61,509 bases of DNA from Clostridiales bacterium. GTDB taxonomy: Bacteria > Bacillota > Clostridia > Christensenellales > Borkfalkiaceae. Positions within the stretch are counted from its first letter, which is position 1. The number at the start of each line of letters is the position of its first letter. The stretch covers positions 88,778 through 150,286 of the forward strand of contig DPQQ01000004.1 in NCBI GenBank assembly GCA_003538975.1. The letters are read 5' to 3'. Below are positions 54,162-61,509 of the stretch, piece after piece. The position numbers and the translations under genes are program-made. The notes below the pieces were generated by a model that did no database searches, was not told the origin of the DNA, and saw only the letters and a list, made by a program, of their open reading frames with translations.

Positions 54162-54315
54162 CATCTCGATAGTGTCTTTTATTATACGGTATCCCGCTCT
54201 TTTTTCAGAAACAAGGTCCGTTTTTCGTATTCGTACAGACGTCGTTAAAATTTTAGTCGGAAAACTACGGACGGGATTTTGGGTTCTTTCCCCGTTTCCG
54301 ATAAAAATATTCCGG

Positions 54316-57300
54316 TCATTTGAAATATTTAACAGCCGCCTCAAACATACGTATATCGTAGTTTCCGGGAACATTTTTGTAAAGTCCTTTTCCGATACGC
54401 TCGCTGTGTCCCATTTTTCCGAATATACGGCCGTCCGGAGACGTAATCCCTTCAATAGCGCACATCGAATCGTTAGGGTTAAAATGAATATCGACCGAAG
54501 CGTTTCCGTCAAAATCAACGTATTGAGTAGCAATCTGACCGTTCTTTGCGAGTTGAGCTACAAGCTCTTTACTTGCAAGGAACCGACCTTCCCCATGCGA
54601 AATCGGAACGTTATAAACGTCGCCGACTTTCGTAAGGCTCAGCCACGGCGATTTGTTCGATACGATTCTGGTACGCACTATGCGCGACTGATGACGCGCA
54701 ATAGTATTGAACGTAAGCGTCGGACAATTTTCGTCGGTGTCTATTATTTTACCGTAAGGAACGAGACCGAGTTTGATAAGAGCCTGAAAACCGTTGCATA
54801 TCCCGCACATAAGTCCGTCGCGTTTTTCGAGCAGTTTGGTAACGCCGTCCTTAATCTCGTCGTTACGGAAGAAGGCGGTAATAAACTTACCGCTGCCGTC
54901 AGGCTCGTCTCCTCCCGAAAATCCGCCCGGTATAAATACCATCTGAGCGGTTTTAAGCTCTTTTGCGAAGCGTTCCACACTGCGGCTTATGCCGTCCGAA
55001 GTAAGATTGTTTATAACGAATATTTCCGGTTCTGCACCTGCGTCGCGAACAGCCTTTGCGCTGTCGTATTCGCAGTTTGTACCCGGAAACGCCGGAATAA
55101 GAACTTTCGGGCGCGCAACTTTTACAGCCGGCGCTACGCGTTCCTTTGCGATATACGAAAAGTTTCCGGTCGGTTCCCCGACGTTTTTAATATTACAGGA
55201 ATAAACGCTTTCAAGCTTACCCTCGTATATAGAGAGCAATTTTTTGAGAGAAACCGTTTCGCCGCGGTAACATATTCCGGCGTCTGCAGTTACTTCTCCG
55301 AGAAGTTCTCCTACTATTTCTGCGCTGCCGTCAAGTTCGGTAACGAAGCAGCCGTAGCTGTATCCGAAGATCGTTTCCGCACAGACAGAATCGTCGAAAG
55401 CAAAACCCAGACCGTTTCCGAAAGCCATTTTCATAACAGCCTCCGCAACGCCGCCCATTCCGGGAGTATACACGGCGCGTGCTTTGCCGGAACGCACGAG
55501 ATTCGTCACCGTATCGAAAAGTTTTATGATCGACGACGTAACCGGCAATCCGTTTTCATCCGTCTCGGGACGAAGCAGAACTACCTTATCGCCGGCAGCC
55601 TTAAACTCGTTCGATATTATACTTTCCGTCTTTTCGGTAGTAACGGCAAACGAAACAAGAGTCGGCGGAACGTCGAGGCTCTCGAACGTGCCGCTCATGG
55701 AATCCTTACCGCCCACGGACGCAATACCCAATTGCATCTGCGCTTTAAAAGCCCCGAGTAAAGCGGCTAAGGGCTGTCCCCAGCGCGCAGGATCTTTCCC
55801 AGGGTGTTCGAAATATTCCTGGAACGTAAGATATACGTCCTCGAATTTCGCACCGGAGGCAATCAGCTTGGAAACCGATTCTATAACCGCCAGATACGCT
55901 CCGTGGTACGGACTTTTTTCCGTTATAAACGGATTATATCCGAATGCCATAAGCGAACAGGTATCGGTATGCTTTTTTTCAACCGAAATCTTCTGAACCA
56001 TTGCCTGAACCGGAGTGAGCTGGTTTTTTCCTCCGAACGGCATAAGAACAGTTCCCGCTCCTATTGTCGAGTCGAACCGTTCGCTCAATCCGCGCTTCGA
56101 ACAAATATTAAGATCTCCGGCAAGCGCTTCGAAATTTCCGGTAAAATCGCCGGTTATCTTTTTTTCGTAGCTTTGCATAGGAGCCGTAGCGACTTTTATG
56201 TGCTTATCGGCGCCGTTTGAATTAAGAAAATCCCTGCTTATATCTACAATTTTCCTGCCGTTCCATTTCATAACGAGTCTCGGCTCGGCTTTTACGACGG
56301 CGACCTGACTCGCTTGCAGATTTTCATCGTTTGCAAGTTTCAAAAACGCATCAACATCTTTCTTTTCAACGACTACCGCCATGCGCTCCTGGCTTTCCGA
56401 AATAGCAAGCTCCGTACCGTCAAGTCCCTCGTATTTTTTAGGTACCGCATTCAGGTCTATCTCAAGTCCGTCGGCAAGTTCGCCGATGGCAACGGATACC
56501 CCGCCCGCTCCGAAGTCGTTGCAACGCTTAATCATCCGGCAAGCCTCTTTATTTCTGAACAGTCGCTGAAGCTTGCGCTCCTCGGGCGCGTTTCCTTTCT
56601 GGACTTCCGCTCCGCAGGTATCGAGCGACTGCGCAGTATGAGATTTAGAAGAACCTGTCGCTCCTCCGCAACCGTCGCGCCCGGTAGCTCCGCCTATAAG
56701 TATAACGACGTCTCCGGGAGCAGGGACTTCGCGTCTGACGTTTTCCGCCGAAGTAGCGGCAATTACCGCTCCTATTTCCATACGCTTTGCGGCATAACCC
56801 GGGTGATAAATTTCATCTACTATCCCCGTAGCAAGACCTATCTGGTTGCCATAGGACGAGTATCCCGCGGCGGCAGTCGTAACGATCTTCCTTTGCGGCA
56901 GTTTGCCTTTTAATGTCTCTTCGATCGGTTTCAGCGGATCGGCGGCACCCGTTACACGCATGGCTCCGTAAACGTACGAACGCCCCGAAAGAGGATCGCG
57001 GATAGCGCCTCCTATACACGTTGCCGCGCCGCCGAACGGTTCGATTTCGGTCGGGTGATTGTGCGTTTCGTTCTTAAATAATAACAACCAGGGCTCTTCG
57101 ACTCCGTCTACGTCAACGTTTATCTTTACGGTACAAGCGTTAATTTCCTCGCTTTCGTCGAGCTTATCGAGTTTGCCCTGCTTTTTAAGCGCTTTTACCG
57201 CAACGGTAGCGAGATCCATAAGACATACGGGCTTGGTTCTGCCGAGCTTTCTGCGCAGATCGAGGTACTCTTCATATGTCTTCTGAAGAAGAGCGTCCTC

Positions 57301-58008
57301 GAATTTCACATCGTCTATTACGGTTAAAAACGTTGTATGCCGACAATGATCCGACCAGTACGTATCGATCATTCGAATCTCGGTTATAGTCGGATCGCGC
57401 CGCTCCGATTTAAAATAAGCCTGACAAAACGCTATATCGTCGGCGTCCATGGCAAGAGCGTAATCTTTGACAAACCGTTCGAGTCCTTTTCTGTCGAGTG
57501 CGGTAAAACCTTCCAGCGTTCTGACCGCTGCGGGTTTATCGTAGCTTATATTAAGCGTTTCGGGCTTTTCAAACGACGCTTCGTGAGCTTCGACAGGATT
57601 GATAACGTATTTCTTTATACGTGCGATTTCGGCGTCGGTAAGCTTCCCGTAAAGCATATAAACCTTAGCGGTACGGATAAGCGGACGCGCCTGCTTGGAA
57701 ATTATCTGAATACACTGTGCCGCACTGTCGGCGCGTTGATCGAATTGTCCCGGCAGATACTCGACGGCAAAGCAAACGTCGGCATCGCATGTAAGCGAAT
57801 CGGCGACGACGTCAAGCTGGGGTTCCGAAAAAACCGTCTTTTTTGCATACTCGAAAAGCTCGGGAGTAATATTTTCCGCGTCATAACGGTTAATAACCCT
57901 TACTTTCTCAAGTGTTTTTATACCGAGAAAAGCGTTGACTTCGCCGAGTAAGGACTTTGCCTCATGGGCAAGCTCAGATTTTTTTTCAACAAATACACGA
58001 TATACCAT
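54316..58008 (-). CDS. purL: Phosphoribosylformylglycinamidine synthase
   Basis: 1230 residues, single-chain form with synthetase and glutaminase in one protein (clostridial type). Converts FGAR, glutamine and ATP to FGAM in purine synthesis. Seen in order: linker and PurS-like N-terminus, ETHNHPTEIEPFGGAATCIGGAIRDPLSGR, GGATGRDGCGGATGSS, GGKDSMSGTF, and a C-terminal class I amidotransferase with AFPGTNCEYDSAKAV, GGFSGGDEPDGSGK, nucleophile Cys in CGICNGFQALIKLG, and HGEGRF. It starts directly after the purD stop (TAAATG) with no strong ribosome site, so translation is probably coupled. Confidence 0.97.
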   Translation of the reverse strand: MVYRVFVEKKSELAHEAKSLLGEVNAFLGIKTLEKVRVINRYDAENITPELFEYAKKTVFSEPQLDVVADSLTCDADVCFAVEYLPGQFDQRADSAAQCIQIISKQARPLIRTAKVYMLYGKLTDAEIARIKKYVINPVEAHEASFEKPETLNISYDKPAAVRTLEGFTALDRKGLERFVKDYALAMDADDIAFCQAYFKSERRDPTITEIRMIDTYWSDHCRHTTFLTVIDDVKFEDALLQKTYEEYLDLRRKLGRTKPVCLMDLATVAVKALKKQGKLDKLDESEEINACTVKINVDVDGVEEPWLLLFKNETHNHPTEIEPFGGAATCIGGAIRDPLSGRSYVYGAMRVTGAADPLKPIEETLKGKLPQRKIVTTAAAGYSSYGNQIGLATGIVDEIYHPGYAAKRMEIGAVIAATSAENVRREVPAPGDVVILIGGATGRDGCGGATGSSKSHTAQSLDTCGAEVQKGNAPEERKLQRLFRNKEACRMIKRCNDFGAGGVSVAIGELADGLEIDLNAVPKKYEGLDGTELAISESQERMAVVVEKKDVDAFLKLANDENLQASQVAVVKAEPRLVMKWNGRKIVDISRDFLNSNGADKHIKVATAPMQSYEKKITGDFTGNFEALAGDLNICSKRGLSERFDSTIGAGTVLMPFGGKNQLTPVQAMVQKISVEKKHTDTCSLMAFGYNPFITEKSPYHGAYLAVIESVSKLIASGAKFEDVYLTFQEYFEHPGKDPARWGQPLAALLGAFKAQMQLGIASVGGKDSMSGTFESLDVPPTLVSFAVTTEKTESIISNEFKAAGDKVVLLRPETDENGLPVTSSIIKLFDTVTNLVRSGKARAVYTPGMGGVAEAVMKMAFGNGLGFAFDDSVCAETIFGYSYGCFVTELDGSAEIVGELLGEVTADAGICYRGETVSLKKLLSIYEGKLESVYSCNIKNVGEPTGNFSYIAKERVAPAVKVARPKVLIPAFPGTNCEYDSAKAVRDAGAEPEIFVINNLTSDGISRSVERFAKELKTAQMVFIPGGFSGGDEPDGSGKFITAFFRNDEIKDGVTKLLEKRDGLMCGICNGFQALIKLGLVPYGKIIDTDENCPTLTFNTIARHQSRIVRTRIVSNKSPWLSLTKVGDVYNVPISHGEGRFLASKELVAQLAKNGQIATQYVDFDGNASVDIHFNPNDSMCAIEGITSPDGRIFGKMGHSERIGKGLYKNVPGNYDIRMFEAAVKYFK

Positions 58009-59280
58009 TTATCTACTCTCTTTGAATTTCAGGGCTTTTGCGCCTATATCCTTTCTGTAATATGCGTTTTTAAAACTGATGCGACCGACCTTTTCATAGG
58101 CGGCGGCGACGGCTTCTTTAAGCGTATCTGCCGTTGCGGTGACTCCGATTACGCGACCTCCGTTCGTGATCATCTTACCGTCCCTTTTCTCGGCGCCCGC
58201 AACGTAAACGCTTTCCGTTAAGTCGGACGGGATATTTATTTCATAGCCCTTTTCATATTTTACAGGATAACCTTTGCTTGCCATAATTACGCATGCGGCG
58301 CTCTTATTACTGAACCGAACCTCGCAGTCCGCTAACGTACCGTTTGTTACGGCCGTCATAATTTTAAGAAGATCGCTCTCGAGCAAAGGTAAAACCACCT
58401 GCGTTTCGGGATCGCCGAAACGACAATTGTATTCTATAACCTTAGGTCCGTCCTGAGTAAGCATCAGTCCGAAGTAAAGGCACCCTTTGAAAGTGCGCCC
58501 CTCGGCGTTCATGGCTTTTACAGTCGGCATAAATATTTCATTCATACAACGGTCTGCGATTTTTTCCGTGTAGTACGGGTTCGGAGCGACGGTTCCCATT
58601 CCCCCGGTATTCGGTCCGAGATCTCCGTCGAACGCACGCTTATGATCCATCGAAGATACCATAGGAACTATGGTTTTACCGTCGGTAAACGCTAAGACGG
58701 ACACTTCCGGACCTGTCAGATACTCCTCTATCACAATACTGTCGCCGCTCTTTCCGAACTTTTTGTCAAGCATTATCTCGTTTACGGCCGCCCTTGCTTC
58801 GTCCCGCGTTCCGGCTATTATAACTCCCTTTCCGAGAGCTAATCCGTCCGCTTTGATAACGGCGGGCATACGCGCGCCGTCGAGGTATCCGAGAGCCTCT
58901 TCGGCAGAAGCAAAAGTTTCATATGCGGCAGTGGGAATGTTGTATTTTTTCATCAGGTTTTTTGAAAAAACCTTACTGCCTTCGATTACAGCCGCATTTG
59001 CACACGGACCGAAACAAGGAACGCCGGCAGCTTCGAGAGCGTCGACGCAGCCGAGCACCAAAGGATCATCCGGGGCGACAACGGCATAGTCTATTCCCGT
59101 TTCTTCGGCAAATCGGACAATGCTTTCAATATCGGTTGCTCTTATATTAACGCATATCGCGTCGGCAGAGATACCGCCGTTACCAGGTAACGCATATATT
59201 TTATCGACGCCGTCGCTTTGTTTTAATTTTTTAATTATGGCGTGTTCGCGACCGCCTGAACCTACTACCATTATCTTCAT
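58009..59280 (-). CDS. purD: Phosphoribosylamine-glycine ligase
   Basis: 423 residues, ATP-grasp enzyme making GAR from phosphoribosylamine, glycine and ATP. N-terminal VVGSGGREHAI, ATP-binding IKADGLALGKGVIIA, VIEEYLTGPEVSVLAFTDG, and the metal-binding NCRFGDPETQVVLPLL near the C-terminal third. Standard length. AGGTGG precedes ATG 59280. Lies 24 bp after the AICAR transformylase gene and abuts purL. Confidence 0.97.
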   Translation of the reverse strand: MKIMVVGSGGREHAIIKKLKQSDGVDKIYALPGNGGISADAICVNIRATDIESIVRFAEETGIDYAVVAPDDPLVLGCVDALEAAGVPCFGPCANAAVIEGSKVFSKNLMKKYNIPTAAYETFASAEEALGYLDGARMPAVIKADGLALGKGVIIAGTRDEARAAVNEIMLDKKFGKSGDSIVIEEYLTGPEVSVLAFTDGKTIVPMVSSMDHKRAFDGDLGPNTGGMGTVAPNPYYTEKIADRCMNEIFMPTVKAMNAEGRTFKGCLYFGLMLTQDGPKVIEYNCRFGDPETQVVLPLLESDLLKIMTAVTNGTLADCEVRFSNKSAACVIMASKGYPVKYEKGYEINIPSDLTESVYVAGAEKRDGKMITNGGRVIGVTATADTLKEAVAAAYEKVGRISFKNAYYRKDIGAKALKFKESR

Positions 59281-59304
59281 AAATATCAGCCACCTGCCGT
59301 TTTA

Positions 59305-60489
59305 TCAATGATGGAAAAGGCGCATACCCGTAAACGCCATAGTAATACCGTATTTATCGCAGCAGTCTATAACGGCGTCGTCTCTGACGGAACCGCCCGG
59401 TTCCGCGATAAAACTTACTCCGCTTAAATGTGCGCGTTCGATGTTGTCGCTGAACGGGAAAAACGCGTCGGATCCGAGTGCAACGCCATGTATCGAATCA
59501 AGATATTTTCTCGCCTGTTCGTCGGTCAACGGCTCGGGACGCTCCGAAAAGTAACGCTGCCAGACTCCGTCGGCGCATACGTCTTCCTCGTTTTTATTTA
59601 TATAACCGTCAATCGCGTTGTCCCTGTCCGGCCGTTTGATCCCCGGCTTAAACGGCAGCGACAACACCTTTTCGTGCTGTCTTAAAAGCCATGTATCGGC
59701 TTTTGTGCCGGCAAGTCTTGTGCAGTGAATTCGCGATTGCTGTCCCGCTCCGACTCCGATAGCCTGCCCTCCGAAGGCATAGCACACGGAATTCGACTGA
59801 GTATATTTAAGCGTAATAAGCGCGATAATAAGGTCTCGTCTGGCAGAATCGGGCAGATATTTATTTTCGGTTACGATATTGTTCAGCAACTCGTTGTTAA
59901 TCTCGAAATTGTTGCGTCCCTGTTCGAACGTTACGCCGAAAACCTGTTTGCGCTCAATCGGATCGGGAACATAATCGGGGTTTATTCTGACTATATTATA
60001 ATTACCGCCGCGTTTAAGTTTAAGTATTTCAAGCGCTTCCGGCTCAAAGCCCGGAGCAATAATACCGTCGGATACTTCACGGCTGATCATAGTAGCCGTG
60101 GTTACGTCGCAGATATCGGAAAGAGCAACCCAATCCCCGAACGAGCACATTCTGTCCGTCCCTCTGGCACGCGCGTAAGCACAGGCGATCGGCGACGAAT
60201 CAAGGTTTTCTATATCGTCGACAAAGCAAGCCTTTTTCAGCTTTTCGTCAAGTTTTAAACCTATTGCGGCAGACGTGGGGCTTACGTGCTTGAACGACGC
60301 CGCGGCAGGTATACCGAGGGCTGCTTTCAGCTCTTTGACAAGTTGCCACGAGTTAAATGCGTCGAGAAAATTTATATATCCGGGTTTGCCGCAAAGAATT
60401 TCTATCGGCAGTTCGGAACCGTCCTCCATAAATATCCGCGACGGCTTCTGATTCGGGTTGCAACCGTATTTAAGCTGGAACTCTTTCAT
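59305..60489 (-). CDS. purH: AICAR formyltransferase, without cyclohydrolase domain
   Basis: 394 residues. It corresponds to the C-terminal half of bifunctional PurH and adds the formyl group from 10-formyl-THF to AICAR. The KYGCNPNQKP start, the ASFKHVSPTSAAIG Lys-His active-site motif, GGQAIGVGAGQQSRIHCTRLAG and DAFFPFSDNIERA are present. The IMP cyclohydrolase (MGS-like) domain of normal PurH is absent; that step is supplied by the PurO-type gene directly upstream. AAAGGAG precedes ATG 60489. Confidence 0.94.
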   Translation of the reverse strand: MKEFQLKYGCNPNQKPSRIFMEDGSELPIEILCGKPGYINFLDAFNSWQLVKELKAALGIPAAASFKHVSPTSAAIGLKLDEKLKKACFVDDIENLDSSPIACAYARARGTDRMCSFGDWVALSDICDVTTATMISREVSDGIIAPGFEPEALEILKLKRGGNYNIVRINPDYVPDPIERKQVFGVTFEQGRNNFEINNELLNNIVTENKYLPDSARRDLIIALITLKYTQSNSVCYAFGGQAIGVGAGQQSRIHCTRLAGTKADTWLLRQHEKVLSLPFKPGIKRPDRDNAIDGYINKNEEDVCADGVWQRYFSERPEPLTDEQARKYLDSIHGVALGSDAFFPFSDNIERAHLSGVSFIAEPGGSVRDDAVIDCCDKYGITMAFTGMRLFHH

Positions 60490-60503
60490 ATTCTACTCTC
60501 CTT

Positions 60504-61223
60504 TTACTTATTTTTATTTATAAGTCTGCTTTCCTCGGCTCCTGTGGCGATATCGGTAAATCTTACGTAAAGCGAAATTTTGTTATCGCCGTCAAGCGCT
60601 TCCCAAAGCGACGCGGTAAATTCGTCTATATCGTTTCCCAGAGCTACGCGCTCCGGCTCGCCCTGAAAAGAAGGAATCGGTGTACCGTCGCAAACGTATG
60701 TATGAAGAAAATGTCCGACACCTGCAACGGCAGGATATGAAAACGTATAACGGCTGCAGGCAGATCCTTCGGCGTCGGCGCTTTTAAGTATACTCATCTT
60801 ATAATCAAAGTCATTATCGGTAAAGGTCAGCATACCGCTTATTCTCGGAGTAAAGTTCGGCTTGTCGGGTTCAAATTCGCGGGTTTCGAGCGCTTCCTCA
60901 AATCCTTTGCCTCTCTTTATAAAATCATAAACGGTATCGGTCTGATCGCCGTTCGTAACTATAAGTTTGTTCTCGTATTTTCTGAGAGCCGCGTAAATAA
61001 TCAGACTCGGATCTTCAACCTTGGAAGAATCGAACGGTTCGGTAAAAACCGCGCCGTCGCGCTCGGCGAAAATACGGTTGCGGCTGTTAGCGCTTCTGCC
61101 CATAATAAAGTATGCGACGCAGGCTTTTTCTCCGTCTGCGGATTTTCCGATTACAATACCGCGTCCCACATAAGAATTGCCTTTTATAAGCTCTGATATA
61201 TTGCTTGTCTTGTAAACATTCAT
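60504..61223 (-). CDS. purO: IMP cyclohydrolase, PurO type
   Basis: 239 residues. Closes FAICAR to IMP, the last step of purine ring synthesis. The N-terminal YVGRGIVIGKSADGEKACVAYFIMGRSANSRNR matches archaeal PurO (GR-x-VVGK...YRVSSRS-x-NR), followed by VTNGDQTDTV and a second family stretch FTPRISGML. The fold is NTN-hydrolase-like and unrelated to PurH. Its ATG overlaps the purN stop (ATGA), and it precedes the purH-like formyltransferase by 14 bp, so the two steps are encoded side by side. Confidence 0.88.
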   Translation of the reverse strand: MNVYKTSNISELIKGNSYVGRGIVIGKSADGEKACVAYFIMGRSANSRNRIFAERDGAVFTEPFDSSKVEDPSLIIYAALRKYENKLIVTNGDQTDTVYDFIKRGKGFEEALETREFEPDKPNFTPRISGMLTFTDNDFDYKMSILKSADAEGSACSRYTFSYPAVAGVGHFLHTYVCDGTPIPSFQGEPERVALGNDIDEFTASLWEALDGDNKISLYVRFTDIATGAEESRLINKNK

Positions 61224-61509
61224 CTCTGTTGCTCCTGTTTAAGTATTCCGGCAGAAACTTTTTCAACAGACTCCGGAAGTATTTTCCACTCTGCCAGGCG
61301 CATTACGCGCTTTTGCAGAGTCTCCGGAGTATCTCCGTCAAGCACCCTGACCGCCTTTTGCATTATTATTTCTCCGCCGTCCGGTATTTCGTTTACAAAA
61401 TGCACCGTAGCTCCGGTAACTTTCACTCCTTTTTTGAGAGCGGCTTCGTGTACGCGCAGTCCGTAATAACCTTCTCCGCAAAACGACGGTATAAGAGAAG
61501 GATGAATAT
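61220..61509 (-). CDS. purN: Phosphoribosylglycinamide formyltransferase, N-terminus beyond the window
   Basis: Only the C-terminal ~96 residues are inside the window. They begin IHPSLIPSFCGEGYYGLRVHEAALKKG and continue VTGATVHFVNEIPDGGEIIMQK, the typical PurN folate-binding and catalytic region (conserved His after Ile, HPSLIPSF and the later GATVHFV...D motif). Transfers formyl from 10-formyl-THF to GAR. The rest of the gene and the operon promoter lie beyond the right edge. Confidence 0.95.
   Translation of the reverse strand, partial: IHPSLIPSFCGEGYYGLRVHEAALKKGVKVTGATVHFVNEIPDGGEIIMQKAVRVLDGDTPETLQKRVMRLAEWKILPESVEKVSAGILKQEQQR

Noticed and set aside
54024..54533. Open frame of 169 codons on the minus strand overlapping the end of purL
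   Set aside because: It covers the purine operon terminator, overlaps 218 bp of purL in another frame, has no ribosome site and shows no recognisable protein features.
1..61509. CRISPR arrays, prophage or insertion sequences
   Set aside because: No regularly spaced direct repeats, transposase, integrase or phage structural motifs were recognised on either strand.

Overview
The window looks like a stretch of chromosome from an anaerobic, fermentative member of the Bacillota, most likely class Clostridia (gut-associated, Christensenellales-like). This is inferred from gene content: a Rex redox repressor, monomeric and PAS-linked [FeFe]-hydrogenase genes, SpoIIE-type phosphatase, DegV, DUF3793, a clostridial single-chain PurL, and giant BspA-type leucine-rich-repeat lipoproteins. 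Shine-Dalgarno sites are strong (AAAGGAG) and intrinsic terminators are common. No tRNA, rRNA, CRISPR array, phage or insertion sequence was recognised.

Layout. 1-23,904 is a cell-envelope block, all on the minus strand. A 4,113-residue LRR lipoprotein has its own promoter and terminator. Next comes a MoxR ATPase / DUF58 / vWA / double-vWA operon, then a second BspA-type protein and an InlB-repeat lipoprotein that runs off the left edge. 24.5-35 kb holds single metabolic genes: adenine deaminase, an ABC-F ATPase, a DUF1538 membrane protein with two PII-like proteins, an M18 aminopeptidase, an SDR oxidoreductase and an iron alcohol dehydrogenase. 35.3-42.7 kb is a redox/hydrogen block: LysR regulator, Rex, an APH-fold kinase-like protein, a [2Fe-2S] protein, a PAS-containing hydrogenase-like sensor, a SpoIIE phosphatase and a monomeric [FeFe]-hydrogenase.

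43.1-54 kb is a regulatory and accessory stretch. It contains a DegV/TetR divergent pair sharing palindromes, a CmpB-like membrane protein, an RNase III with two dsRNA-binding domains and a long leader, and a lipoprotein whose promoter matches that of a nearby ECF sigma / RsgI-like anti-sigma pair. It also has a flavodoxin/DUF3793 pair with GTTAGC palindromes, and an Mrr-type nuclease joined to a ribokinase gene. 54.3-61.5 kb is a purine biosynthesis operon (purN-purO-purH-purD-purL) entering from the right edge, in which the two PurH activities are encoded by separate genes.

The most notable unexplained signals are: a 38-bp element found six times between genes from 28.7 to 51.2 kb; the identical bipartite promoter shared by the sigma-factor gene and the lipoprotein gene; the tandem-dsRBD RNase III; and the MoxR/vWA operon set between giant surface LRR proteins. 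All coordinates and motifs come from reading the sequence by eye. Family assignments come from recognised motifs, not from database searches.
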